Source: Gimibacter soli | GTDB lineage: Bacteria > Pseudomonadota > Alphaproteobacteria > Sphingomonadales > Kordiimonadaceae | DNA length: 64,000 nucleotides | Reading direction: 5' to 3' | Assembly (NCBI RefSeq): GCF_028463845.1 | Contig: NZ_CP116805.1 | Coordinates: 1,736,001 to 1,800,000, forward strand | Shown: positions 17,069-25,535 of the stretch, one piece after another | Layout: the number at the start of each line of letters is the position of its first letter | How positions within the stretch are numbered: position 1 is the stretch's first letter | Made by a program: the position numbers and the translations under genes | Notes under the pieces: generated by a model | Seen by the model: only the letters and a program-made list of their open reading frames with translations | Database searches by the model: none | What the model was told of the DNA's origin: nothing

Positions 17069-17670
17069 CAGTCTTCGGCGTCTTCGAATTCGCGCGTCGT
17101 TTCCTCGCGCTCGTCATAATGCGCATGATGCTGGCGGCGCGGGCCTTTGCGACCAATGATGGGGGCAAGATCCACGATATCGATAAACTGGTCGGCCTGG
17201 CGGCGCAGTTCGTCCGCGATCATCGACGGCTGGGTCGAGTTCGAGCTGACAACCGTCACCCGCACACCGCGGCGCTGCACGGCTTCCAGGAGCCGGCGGA
17301 AATCGCCGTCGCCCGAGAATAGTACGATATGGTCGACATTCTCGGCGATATTCAGCATATCGACCGCAATCTCGATATCCATATTGCCCTTGATCTTGCG
17401 GCGGCCATGTTCGTCGGTGAATTCCTTCACCGGCTTCGTCACCAGCGTGAAACCGTTATAGTCCAGCCAGTCGATCAGCGGACGCAGGGGCGAATATTCC
17501 TGATCTTCCAAAATCGCGGTGTAATAGAAGGTGCGCACCAGCCGGGACTGTTCGGCAAAGTGGGCGCGCAGGGCTTTGTAATCGATTTCAATTTCAAGCG
17601 CACGGGCAGTGGCGTAAAGATTTGCGCCATCAATAAAAACGGCCAACCGTTCATCCGGGTAAATGAGCAT
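17068..17670 (-). CDS. NYN domain (LabA/DUF88) protein, putative RNase
   Basis: 200 residues. The N-terminal 160 residues form a PIN-like NYN nuclease fold: VFIDGANLY with the first catalytic Asp, KGNMDIEIAVDML in the middle, and LFSGDGDFRRLLEAVQRRG with the second acidic pair, all in place. The C-terminal 35 residues are charged and disordered-looking (HHAHYDEREET). NYN proteins are predicted RNases or RNA-processing factors. It overlaps the glycosylase gene by one base, which hints at a shared function, though the link between the two is unexplained. Confidence 0.85.
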   Translation of the reverse strand: MLIYPDERLAVFIDGANLYATARALEIEIDYKALRAHFAEQSRLVRTFYYTAILEDQEYSPLRPLIDWLDYNGFTLVTKPVKEFTDEHGRRKIKGNMDIEIAVDMLNIAENVDHIVLFSGDGDFRRLLEAVQRRGVRVTVVSSNSTQPSMIADELRRQADQFIDIVDLAPIIGRKGPRRQHHAHYDEREETTREFEDAED

Positions 17671-17775
17671 GATGCAGGTCCAATCGTGTCAAGTATGGTC
17701 GGGGCGTGCTAAAGGCACCGTCCCAGAGAGTATGGATATGGGGTTTAACCTAGCATGAACGGAAGGGCCAGCGAT

Positions 17776-18360
17776 ATGCCGCACGAAATTTTGATCGGCC
17801 TTGGCGGCAACCTGCCATCGGGTGCAGGCGCGCCGATCGACACGCTGAGAGCTGCCTTGCGCGAGCTGCAGGAGAGGGGGTTGACGCTGAAAGCCGTCTC
17901 GCGGGCCTACTGCACAACGCCGGTGCCGCCCTCCGGCCAGCCCGATTTTGTGAATGCCGTGGCCGCATTCGAGACAACCCTCTCGCCAGACGAATGCCTC
18001 GATATCCTGAAGACGGTTGAAACGGCCCTTGGTCGCCAGCGCGGCGAACGCTGGAGCGCGCGGACGCTTGATCTCGATCTCCTCGCTGCTGGCGACACCG
18101 TGGCGCCGGACGCGACGACATGGCGGCATCTGGCCTTCGAGGCTGACCCCATGGCGGTGCATGAGCCGCTTGTATTGCCGCATCCGCGCCTACACGGGCG
18201 GGGCTTTGTGCTGATGCCGCTGATGGATATTGCGCCGGGCTGGCTGCATCCCGTGACAGGTGAGACCGTAGCGGCGATGGCAGCCGCCTGCGAGAAAGCG
18301 GGCGGATTTGAAGGCGTTCGGCCAATCGGGGCTTTACTTGGGAAAGGTGCATCGCTATAA
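17776..18360 (+). CDS. folK: 2-amino-4-hydroxy-6-hydroxymethyldihydropteridine pyrophosphokinase
   Basis: 194 residues from the ATG at 17776 (GGAAGG nine bases upstream); an ATG at 17755 in the same frame has no ribosome site. Transfers pyrophosphate from ATP to the pterin in folate synthesis. Motifs seen: LIGLGGNLP at the N-terminus, GQPDFVNAV, the ATP/Mg loop RTLDLDLLAAG, and PHPRLHGRGFVLMPL. The tail is longer than in E. coli HPPK. It is followed by rpoZ with its own promoter. Confidence 0.95.
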   Translation: MPHEILIGLGGNLPSGAGAPIDTLRAALRELQERGLTLKAVSRAYCTTPVPPSGQPDFVNAVAAFETTLSPDECLDILKTVETALGRQRGERWSARTLDLDLLAAGDTVAPDATTWRHLAFEADPMAVHEPLVLPHPRLHGRGFVLMPLMDIAPGWLHPVTGETVAAMAAACEKAGGFEGVRPIGALLGKGASL

Positions 18361-18368
18361 GCGGGCGC

Positions 18369-18398
18369 TTGAATGAACCCCTGCCTATCCTGTAGGCT
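18369..18398 (+). promoter_or_regulatory. Candidate sigma70 promoter of rpoZ
   Basis: TTGAAT (18369-18374), an 18-base spacer and TAGGCT (18393-18398), 32 bases before the ATG. Confidence 0.4.
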
Positions 18399-18430
18399 CT
18401 GGGGCAACTGCGAATTTTTGGAGAAGATAC

Positions 18431-18757
18431 ATGGCTCGCGTCACCGTAGAGGATTGCGTCGACAAGGTCACCAACCGCTTCGATCTCGTGCTTGTGGCTG
18501 CCCAGCGCGCCCGTCAGATTTCGTCCGGCGCGCCGCTTCTCGTTGAGCGTGACAACGACAAGAACCCGGTTGTGGCCCTGCGCGAAATCGCTGAAGAAAA
18601 GGTCGAAGCTTACGATCTGACCGAAGCGCTCATCCAGGGCATGCGCAAGGTTGTCGAATCCGACGAGCCGGAAGAGGTCGATATGTCGATCCTGATGGCC
18701 GGTATGGACACGAGCGCCGCTGGCGTTGCGGCTTCGCAGGAACCGACCGGCGAGTGA
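18431..18757 (+). CDS. rpoZ: RNA polymerase subunit omega
   Basis: 108 residues with the omega signature [29 protein letters not shown] at the N-terminus. Omega binds the beta-prime subunit, aids polymerase assembly, and in proteobacteria forms part of a ppGpp site. It lies directly before the ppGpp synthetase/hydrolase gene, a conserved pairing that makes functional sense, though a terminator separates the two. Confidence 0.97.
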   Translation: MARVTVEDCVDKVTNRFDLVLVAAQRARQISSGAPLLVERDNDKNPVVALREIAEEKVEAYDLTEALIQGMRKVVESDEPEEVDMSILMAGMDTSAAGVAASQEPTGE

Positions 18758-18807
18758 TCGGATGCCTGGCGCGGCATTCCTGCCGCAGCCCGCACAAAAG
18801 TTTTAAG

Positions 18808-18834
18808 ACCCGGCCTTCCATGGCCGGGTTTTTT
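18808..18834 (+). terminator. Intrinsic terminator of rpoZ
   Basis: ACCCGGCC (18808-18815), loop TTCCAT, GGCCGGGT (18822-18829), then TTTTT. Perfect 8-bp stem. Confidence 0.9.
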
Positions 18835-18934
18835 AATGTCTTTTAACATCTGGTCCGGTTAACTATATCTCTGCGGGGGGCAGCACGCAGACATGCGTGG
18901 CTGCCCGATTTCTTGATTGATTGGAAATAGTGGC

Positions 18935-21073
18935 GTGATTCGTCAGTTCGAGCTTGTGGAAACGGTGAAGGCCTATGATCCGGACGCGGACGAGACCTTG
19001 CTGAACCGCGCCTATGTGTTTGCCATGAAGGCGCACGGCACCCAGACGCGCGCCTCGGGCGACCCCTATTTCTCGCACCCCCTGGAAGTGGCCGGCATCC
19101 TGACCTCGCTGAAGCTGGACGGCGATACGATCGCGACCGCCCTTCTGCATGACGTGGTCGAGGATACGCTTTCGACGCTTGAGGAAATCGAGGAGCTTTT
19201 CGGCACCAAGATCCGCGAGATGGTCGACGGGGTGACCAAGCTCTCGAAAATCGAACTGCAAACCGAAAGCGTCCGGCAGGCCGAGAACTTCCGCAAGTTC
19301 CTTCTTGCCATGTCGAACGACATTCGCGTGCTTCTGGTGAAGCTGGCCGACCGGCTGCACAATATGCGCACCCTCCATTACATCAAGAAGGAGGAGAAGC
19401 GCCGCCGCATCGCGCTCGAGACGCTGGAGATTTACGCGCCGCTCGCCGAACGCATCGGCATGCATGAAATGAAGGACGAGCTGGAGCATCTGGCTTTCCA
19501 GCAGCTTGATCCCGAAGCCATGCAGTCGATCACCGCGCGGCTTCATTATCTGATCGAGCAGAATCCGACCCTTGAAATGGATATGTCGGAAGCGCTCAAA
19601 GGCCTGATGCGCAAGAACGGGCTCGAGGCCGATATCTCCGGCCGGATCAAACGGCCCTATTCGATCTGGCGCAAGATGGAGCGCCGCAACATCAGCTTCG
19701 AGGAACTGTCCGACGTGATGGCCTTCCGGGTCATCGTCAACGACACGGATGCCTGCTACCGCGCCCTTGGCGTGGTGCATCAGGAATTCGCCATGATCCC
19801 GGGTCGCTTCAAGGATTATATCTCGACCCCGAAGCGCAACTATTACCGTTCGCTCCACACCACGGTGATCGGGCCGCACAAGCGCCGGCTGGAAATCCAG
19901 ATCCGCACCCGTCGTATGCATGAAGAAGCCGAGCTCGGCGTGGCCGCGCACTGGCAATACAAGCAGACGGCAGATGGCGTCGAGGGCTCGCAGTTCCGCT
20001 GGCTGCGCGAGCTGCTTGAAATCCTCGAGCATGCGTCGGACCCCGAGGAATTCCTCGAGCACACCAAGCTTGCCATGTATCAGGAGACGGTCTTCTGCTT
20101 CACGCCGAAGGGGGAGCTGATTTCCCTGCCGCGCGGGGCCTCGCCCGTCGATTTCGCCTATGCGGTCCACACGCAGGTAGGCGACCGCTGCGTGGGCGCC
20201 AAGGTAAACGGCCGCATGGTGCCGCTGCGCCACCAGCTGCAGAACGGCGATCAGGTTGAAATCCTGACTTCCAAGGGGCAGACGCCATCACCGCGCTGGG
20301 AGAATTTCGTGGTGACCGGCAAGGCGCGTTCGGCGATCCGCCGGCACATGCGCCACCAGCGCGATGCCGAGTTTTCGCAGCTGGGTGTCACGCTTGTCTC
20401 CAAGGCGTTCCGCCGGCACGGTCTCGATTATTCCGACAAGGTGCTGTCTGAAGCCGCCAAGGTCCTGAAGGTGGAAGACGCCCACGATCTGTACACGCTG
20501 GTGGGGCAGGGCACGCTTTCCGAGGAAGACGTGTTGAAGGCCGCGTACCCGGGCTTCCAGATGGATGCGCGCGCCGAAGGGCTGCCGAAGGTGCATCAGG
20601 GTGTCGAGGATGTGGTCGCAGGCGCCATGCCGATCCAGGGCGTGGGTGACGGCGCCGCCGTGCATCTGGCCGATTGCTGCCATCCGGTGCGCGGTGACCG
20701 CATCGTCGGCATCCGCATCGCGGACGTGGGCGTTGAAATCCACCGGATCGATTGCCGCAAGCTTGACCTTTATGATGACCGCCCGGCCATCTGGCTTGAT
20801 CTCGCGTGGCAGGATTCCCGCGCCGACGACGCCTTCTATGTGGGGCGGCTGCGGCTTGAGGTCGTGAACGAGATGGGCGCACTTGCCAACATCACCGCGA
20901 TGGTGGCGAAGGCGGGCGGCAATATCTCGAACCTGCAGATGACGGAACGCGACCCGGAATTCTATACGATGCTCGTGGATGTCGAGGTGCGCGACGTGAA
21001 GCACCTGACCGATATCGTCCGCGCCCTGCGCGTGAACCGGGTGATCAGCAATGTGGAACGCGTAAGCGGCTGA
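18935..21073 (+). CDS. rsh: Bifunctional (p)ppGpp synthetase/hydrolase, RelA/SpoT type
   Basis: 712 residues from the GTG at 18935; GGAAA lies seven bases upstream and the N-terminus MIRQFELVE matches family starts, unlike the upstream TTG at 18917. Domain order: HD hydrolase with HPLEVAGILTSL and LLHDVVEDT (HD metal pair intact), synthetase with GRIKRPYSIWRKM and DVMAFRVIV, TGS domain from FCFTPKGELISLPRGASPVDFAYA, then a C-terminal ACT domain. Both catalytic halves look intact, so it should make and degrade the alarmone during starvation. It is the only such gene in the window. Confidence 0.97.
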   Translation: MIRQFELVETVKAYDPDADETLLNRAYVFAMKAHGTQTRASGDPYFSHPLEVAGILTSLKLDGDTIATALLHDVVEDTLSTLEEIEELFGTKIREMVDGVTKLSKIELQTESVRQAENFRKFLLAMSNDIRVLLVKLADRLHNMRTLHYIKKEEKRRRIALETLEIYAPLAERIGMHEMKDELEHLAFQQLDPEAMQSITARLHYLIEQNPTLEMDMSEALKGLMRKNGLEADISGRIKRPYSIWRKMERRNISFEELSDVMAFRVIVNDTDACYRALGVVHQEFAMIPGRFKDYISTPKRNYYRSLHTTVIGPHKRRLEIQIRTRRMHEEAELGVAAHWQYKQTADGVEGSQFRWLRELLEILEHASDPEEFLEHTKLAMYQETVFCFTPKGELISLPRGASPVDFAYAVHTQVGDRCVGAKVNGRMVPLRHQLQNGDQVEILTSKGQTPSPRWENFVVTGKARSAIRRHMRHQRDAEFSQLGVTLVSKAFRRHGLDYSDKVLSEAAKVLKVEDAHDLYTLVGQGTLSEEDVLKAAYPGFQMDARAEGLPKVHQGVEDVVAGAMPIQGVGDGAAVHLADCCHPVRGDRIVGIRIADVGVEIHRIDCRKLDLYDDRPAIWLDLAWQDSRADDAFYVGRLRLEVVNEMGALANITAMVAKAGGNISNLQMTERDPEFYTMLVDVEVRDVKHLTDIVRALRVNRVISNVERVSG

Positions 21074-21170
21074 TTGCGGCGCTTCTGCGCCGAATTGACT
21101 TGACGCCACGGGGGTGTGGGACTATCCGCCGTGGCAAGGACTTAAAGACCAACAAAAAAAGGACCAGGCG

Positions 21171-21755
21171 ATGGACCGCGAGACCGTATTGCAGGAATTC
21201 CGTGACGCAGGTGCGCTTCTCGAAGGGCATTTCAAGCTGTCGTCCGGGCTTCATTCGACCGTCTATCTGCAGTGCGCTCGCGTCCTGATGGACCCCAAGC
21301 GTGCCGACCGGCTGTGCAAGGCCTTCGCTGACAAGTTCCGCGCCACAGGCGTGGACGTCGACATGGTCGTCAGCCCCGCCATGGGCGGTGTGATCGTCGG
21401 CTATGAAGTGGCCCGCCAGCTGGGGGTGCCCGGCATTTTCACCGAGCGCGTGGATGGCAGCTTTGCGCTGCGCCGCGGGTTTGAGATTCCGGCCGGTGCG
21501 CGGGTCCTGATGATGGAAGATGTGGTCACTACCGGTCTTTCGTCGCGTGAGTGTATCGAAACCATCGAAAGCCTTGGCGGCAAGGTTGTGGCGGCGGGTT
21601 GCCTCGTCAACCGGTCCGGCGGGAAAGCCGATGTCGGTGTACCGCTCACTGCCCTTGTCGAAATCGAGGCGCCAACGTTCAGCGAAGAAAATATCCCCGC
21701 GCATCTGAAAGATGTGCCCGCCGTGAAACCCGGCAGTCGGGGTCTGAAAGCGTAA
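21171..21755 (+). CDS. pyrE: Orotate phosphoribosyltransferase
   Basis: 194 residues from the ATG at 21171 (AGGA nine bases upstream). Makes orotidine monophosphate from orotate and PRPP in pyrimidine synthesis. The PRPP loop is VLMMEDVVTTGLSSRECIE, and the N-terminal GHFKLSSGLHSTVYLQCA is typical. The short form with a C-terminal extension is usual in alphaproteobacteria. Four bases separate it from the DUF2062 gene, which begins a tight run of genes through recO. Confidence 0.96.
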   Translation: MDRETVLQEFRDAGALLEGHFKLSSGLHSTVYLQCARVLMDPKRADRLCKAFADKFRATGVDVDMVVSPAMGGVIVGYEVARQLGVPGIFTERVDGSFALRRGFEIPAGARVLMMEDVVTTGLSSRECIETIESLGGKVVAAGCLVNRSGGKADVGVPLTALVEIEAPTFSEENIPAHLKDVPAVKPGSRGLKA

Positions 21756-21759
21756 GGTC

Positions 21760-22392
21760 ATGCTCTTCAAAAGCCGCACCAGGAAAAGCTTCTGGCGCAG
21801 GGTTGCGGACTTCTTCTGGCCCCGGACAGGTATTGTCCGGTCGTCCAAATATATCTGGCACCGGGTGGCCCGGCTGCCCGGCACGCCGCACAGCATTGCC
21901 GCCGGTTTTGCCTCGGGCGCGGCCGTTTCCTTCACGCCTTTCCTCGGTTTCCATTTCCTGCTGGCCTTCGGGCTTGCATGGGCGACACGCGGCAATCTGC
22001 TGGCGGCCGCCATCGGCACGGCAGTCGGCAACCCCTGGACCTTCCCGATCTTCTTCGCCATGACGGCGAAAATCGGCACATCGATCCTTGGCGGCAATCC
22101 GAACCTGATCCCGATGCCGAGCTGGTCTTGGGGGGCGTTCCTTGATGCGCCGCTCGATTATGCAGCGGCGCTTTTCTCGTTGCTGTTCCCGATGATCATC
22201 GGCGGCCTGCCGATGGCGATCATCGCGTGGATCATCTTCTATGCCGTCATCAAGACCTTTCTGGTAAAGTATCGGTCGCGCCGCGCCCTTCGCCTGAAGG
22301 CGCGGAGCGAACGGCTGGCTGCCGCCGTCGCCTCGATGGAGCGGCAATCCGAAATTCTGGCGAAAGCGACGTATGACGAGACCAACAGCTAG
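21760..22392 (+). CDS. DUF2062 membrane protein
   Basis: 210 residues with two or three membrane helices. The family core [19 protein letters not shown] and [14 protein letters not shown] is present. The function of DUF2062 is not established. A long basic helix ([20 protein letters not shown]) follows the last membrane segment. It lies between pyrE and pdxJ as in many alphaproteobacteria and overlaps pdxJ by 20 bases. Confidence 0.88.
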   Translation: MLFKSRTRKSFWRRVADFFWPRTGIVRSSKYIWHRVARLPGTPHSIAAGFASGAAVSFTPFLGFHFLLAFGLAWATRGNLLAAAIGTAVGNPWTFPIFFAMTAKIGTSILGGNPNLIPMPSWSWGAFLDAPLDYAAALFSLLFPMIIGGLPMAIIAWIIFYAVIKTFLVKYRSRRALRLKARSERLAAAVASMERQSEILAKATYDETNS

Positions 22393-23134
22393 TTCCCGTG
22401 CCCTCCGGCTGGGTGTCAATATCGACCATGTGGCCACCATCCGGAACGCACGCGGCATCATGATGCCCGATCCGGTGCGAGCGGCACTTCTGTCTGTCGA
22501 GGCGGGTGCTGACGGCATCACTGCGCACCTGCGCGAAGATCGCCGCCATATCACCGACCGCGATATCGATGCACTGATGGAAAAGCTGACCGTTCCGCTC
22601 AATCTCGAAATGGCGGCGACGGAAGAGATGCTGGCCATCGCCCTGCGCCACAAGCCGCATGCCGTGTGCCTGGTGCCCGAAAAGCGGCAGGAACTGACCA
22701 CCGAAGGCGGGCTCGATATCGTTGGCCAATATGACCGGCTGGTGCCCTATGTGGACGCCCTGAATGCTGCCGGTTGCCGTGTCAGCCTGTTCATCGACCC
22801 GGACGAAGCGCAGATCGAGGCATCGGTCCGCATCGGTGCGCCGGTCGTTGAACTGCACACCGGCACTTACTGCGAGCATGAAGGTGCTGCACGCGAGCAC
22901 GAACTGGCCCGGATCGCCAAGGCCGCCGGCATGGGCACTGCCCTCGGGCTTGAGGTTCACGCGGGCCATGGCCTTGCTTACGATACGGTCGGTGCGGTGG
23001 CGGCTATCCGTGAAATCCGCGAGCTGAATATCGGCCACTTCCTGATCGGTGAGGCGATCTTTGTGGGGCTTGCGGCCTCCATCGCTGAAATGCGCCGCCT
23101 GATGGATATCGCGCGCGATGGTGCGGAGGGCTGA
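22373..23134 (+). CDS. pdxJ: Pyridoxine 5'-phosphate synthase
   Basis: 253 residues. Closes the pyridoxine ring from 1-deoxy-D-xylulose 5-phosphate and 3-amino-1-hydroxyacetone phosphate in vitamin B6 synthesis. Motifs seen: [45 protein letters not shown] and [11 protein letters not shown], ending IGEAIFVGL. In many relatives acpS and lepB come next; here rnc begins directly after the stop codon. Confidence 0.97.
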   Translation: MTRPTASSRALRLGVNIDHVATIRNARGIMMPDPVRAALLSVEAGADGITAHLREDRRHITDRDIDALMEKLTVPLNLEMAATEEMLAIALRHKPHAVCLVPEKRQELTTEGGLDIVGQYDRLVPYVDALNAAGCRVSLFIDPDEAQIEASVRIGAPVVELHTGTYCEHEGAAREHELARIAKAAGMGTALGLEVHAGHGLAYDTVGAVAAIREIRELNIGHFLIGEAIFVGLAASIAEMRRLMDIARDGAEG

Positions 23135-23135
23135 G

Positions 23136-23801
23136 ATGAGCCTTCACAGCAAAGTCGCCGGATACACTTTCACCAAGGTCAGCCTGCTGGATGAAGCGCT
23201 GACCCATCCCTCCCTTTCGGGCAGCAGCAATTACCAGCGGCTCGAATTCCTGGGGGACAGGGTTTTGGGCCTTGTGATCGCCGAATGGCTCCTGGACCTG
23301 TTTCCGGGCGAAGCCGAAGGCAAGATCAACCGCCGCTTCACCGGCCTCGTGCGCCGCGAGACGCTGGCGGACATGGCCGAAACGCTGGGCCTTGTGCCGC
23401 TGATCAAGCTCAATCCGGGGGCCGAGCAGGAAGGCACGCGCGACAAGGCCGCGATCCGCGCCGATATCACCGAAGCGGTGATCGGGGCATTGTATCTGGA
23501 TGGCGGATTTCCCGCTGCCAAGGCCTTCATCCGCAAACACTGGAAGCCGCTTCTGGACGGCGTGCCGAGTGCGGCGAAGGACAACAAGACCCAGCTGCAG
23601 GAATGGGCGCAGGCGCGCTCCCTGCCGCTGCCGACCTATGAAGTGGTGAGCTGTGATGGCCCTGACCACAGCCCCGTTTTCACCATCCGCGCCTCAATCG
23701 ACGGCGTGGGTGCGGCGGAAGCGAGCGGCACCTCGAAACGTATTGCCCAGCAGTCAGCCGCAGAGGCCCTGCTGGAAACCATTGATGGAGACGCAGCATG
23801 A
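23136..23801 (+). CDS. rnc: Ribonuclease III
   Basis: 221 residues from the ATG at 23136 (GGAGG seven bases upstream, inside the end of pdxJ). Cuts double-stranded RNA such as rRNA precursors. The nuclease domain has the signature YQRLEFLGDRVLGLVIA with the catalytic acidic residues; the downstream Asp/Glu pair is in DITEAVIGALYLDGG. Residues 150-220 form a dsRNA-binding domain (DNKTQLQEWAQ ... GTSKRIAQQSAAEALLE). It overlaps era by four bases (ATGA). Confidence 0.97.
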   Translation: MSLHSKVAGYTFTKVSLLDEALTHPSLSGSSNYQRLEFLGDRVLGLVIAEWLLDLFPGEAEGKINRRFTGLVRRETLADMAETLGLVPLIKLNPGAEQEGTRDKAAIRADITEAVIGALYLDGGFPAAKAFIRKHWKPLLDGVPSAAKDNKTQLQEWAQARSLPLPTYEVVSCDGPDHSPVFTIRASIDGVGAAEASGTSKRIAQQSAAEALLETIDGDAA

Positions 23802-24712
23802 CTGACATTCAGGACGATGACGTCGAGCGCTGCGGCTTCGTGGCGGTGATCGGCGCCCCGAATGCCGGCAAATCGACGCTTGTGAACGCGCTTGTCGGCG
23901 CCAAGGTGGCGATTGTGTCGCACAAGGTGCAAACCACCCGTACGCGGGTCACCGGCATCGGCATGGAAGGCCGCACCCAGCTTGTCTTCCTCGATACCCC
24001 CGGTATTTTCGCACCGAAGCGCCGGCTGGACCGCGCGATGGTTTCCGCTGCCTGGAAGGGGGCGGATGATGCCGAACAGGTCGTCCTGATGATCGATGTC
24101 AAGAAAGGCGTGACCGAAGAGGTTGAGGCCATCATCGAGAATCTGAAGGACGCCAAGCGCAAGGTTATCCTCGCGCTCAACAAGATTGACCTCGTGAAGC
24201 GCGACAGCCTCCTCGCCATGGCGCAGGACCTGCACGAAACTGGCGTTTTCACCGATGTCTTCATGATTTCGGCCATGAATGGTTCGGGTGTGGCTGACCT
24301 CAAGAAGCATCTGGCGTCGCTCGCGCCCGTCGGGCCCTATATGTACCCCGAAGACCAGATCGCCGATGTGACGATGCGCCTTCTGGCCGCTGAAATCACC
24401 CGCGAGAAGATCTATCTGCGCCTGCATGACGAGCTTCCCTATGCCACCACGGTCGAGACCGAGCAGTGGGAAGAAAAGAAGGATGGCTCCGTGCGTATCG
24501 CGCAGGTCATCCATGTGGAGCGCGACAGCCAGAAAGGCATCGTCATCGGCAAGGGCGGCCAGATGCTGAAGCTTCTGGGCCAGATGGCGCGCGAGGACAT
24601 GGAAGAAAACTTCGGCCGCAAGGTCCACCTGTTCCTGCATGTGCGCGTCACCGAACGCTGGGCCGACGACCGCACCGTTTACAAGGACATGGGCCTTGAT
24701 TATGTCGACTGA
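23798..24712 (+). CDS. era: GTPase Era
   Basis: 304 residues. Ribosome-assembly GTPase that binds 16S rRNA near its 3' end. G motifs: GAPNAGKS (P-loop), DTPG, NKID; the switch segment is TRTRVTGI. The C-terminal KH domain carries VIGKGGQMLKLLG. Its place after rnc is conserved and links two rRNA maturation steps in one transcript. Confidence 0.97.
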   Translation: MTDIQDDDVERCGFVAVIGAPNAGKSTLVNALVGAKVAIVSHKVQTTRTRVTGIGMEGRTQLVFLDTPGIFAPKRRLDRAMVSAAWKGADDAEQVVLMIDVKKGVTEEVEAIIENLKDAKRKVILALNKIDLVKRDSLLAMAQDLHETGVFTDVFMISAMNGSGVADLKKHLASLAPVGPYMYPEDQIADVTMRLLAAEITREKIYLRLHDELPYATTVETEQWEEKKDGSVRIAQVIHVERDSQKGIVIGKGGQMLKLLGQMAREDMEENFGRKVHLFLHVRVTERWADDRTVYKDMGLDYVD

Positions 24713-24725
24713 TCGGACCTGATCG

Positions 24726-25475
24726 TTGGACTGGCAGGACAGCGGCATCATCCTTTCGCTCGCCCGGCACGGCGAGCATGACGCCGTGCTTGAAGTGCTG
24801 ACCGCCGACCATGGCCGTCACCGCGGTTTTGTGAAGGCAGGTATGAGCCGCCGCCAGAAGGGCCACCTGCAGCCCGGCAGCCGTGTCGAGGTCAGCTGGT
24901 ATTCCCGCCTTGAGGAAGGCCTTGGCCGCTTCACGGCAGAACCCGTGCATAATCCGCTCGGCGTACTGATGGGCGATGGTGCCCGGCTCGCTGCCCTTTC
25001 CGCCATGGTCGCCGTTGTTGCTGCCACGCTGCCTGAGCGTGAGCCGCACGGGCGGGTGTATGAAGGGCTCGTCGCCCTTCTCGACCTGCTTGAAGACGAT
25101 GCTTCCGCGCTCGTTCACTGGGGGGAAGGCCTTGTACGGCTGGAGCTTGGCGTACTTGCCGATCTTGGCTACGGGCTCGACCTTTCCGAATGCGCCGCGA
25201 CCGGTGACAATGACAATCTGACCTATGTTTCCCCGAAATCGGGCCGGGCTGTCAGCGCGTCTGCCGGGGCACCTTATGCCGAGCGGCTTCTGGTGCTGCC
25301 GCCCTTCCTGATCGATACGGCGGCGGGCCGGCCATCGCTGCGGGAAGTGGCCAACGGTTTGGCGCTTACCGGCTTTTTCCTTGGCCGCAATGTGTGGGAC
25401 GTGCAGGGGCAGGGGCAACCCCCGGCGCGGGAGCGCTTCACGGCCACACTATCGGCTGAAATTTCCCGTGGATAA
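24726..25475 (+). CDS. recO: DNA repair protein RecO
   Basis: 249 residues from a TTG start at 24726, which gives the family N-terminus MDWQDSGIILSLARHGE; no ATG lies in frame between it and the era stop. RecO loads RecA on SSB-coated DNA with RecR. The N-terminal OB fold includes GMSRRQKGHLQPGSRVEV. The four zinc cysteines seen in some RecO proteins are mostly absent (only Cys in SECAATG), as is common in alphaproteobacteria. The ribosome site is weak, so it may be coupled to era. Confidence 0.92.
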   Translation: MDWQDSGIILSLARHGEHDAVLEVLTADHGRHRGFVKAGMSRRQKGHLQPGSRVEVSWYSRLEEGLGRFTAEPVHNPLGVLMGDGARLAALSAMVAVVAATLPEREPHGRVYEGLVALLDLLEDDASALVHWGEGLVRLELGVLADLGYGLDLSECAATGDNDNLTYVSPKSGRAVSASAGAPYAERLLVLPPFLIDTAAGRPSLREVANGLALTGFFLGRNVWDVQGQGQPPARERFTATLSAEISRG

Positions 25476-25535
25476 CTTTGGCCGGGGCGTCACTCCCGGC
25501 TAGCCAAGTGCGGATGGATCGTTATAGTCGCGATC

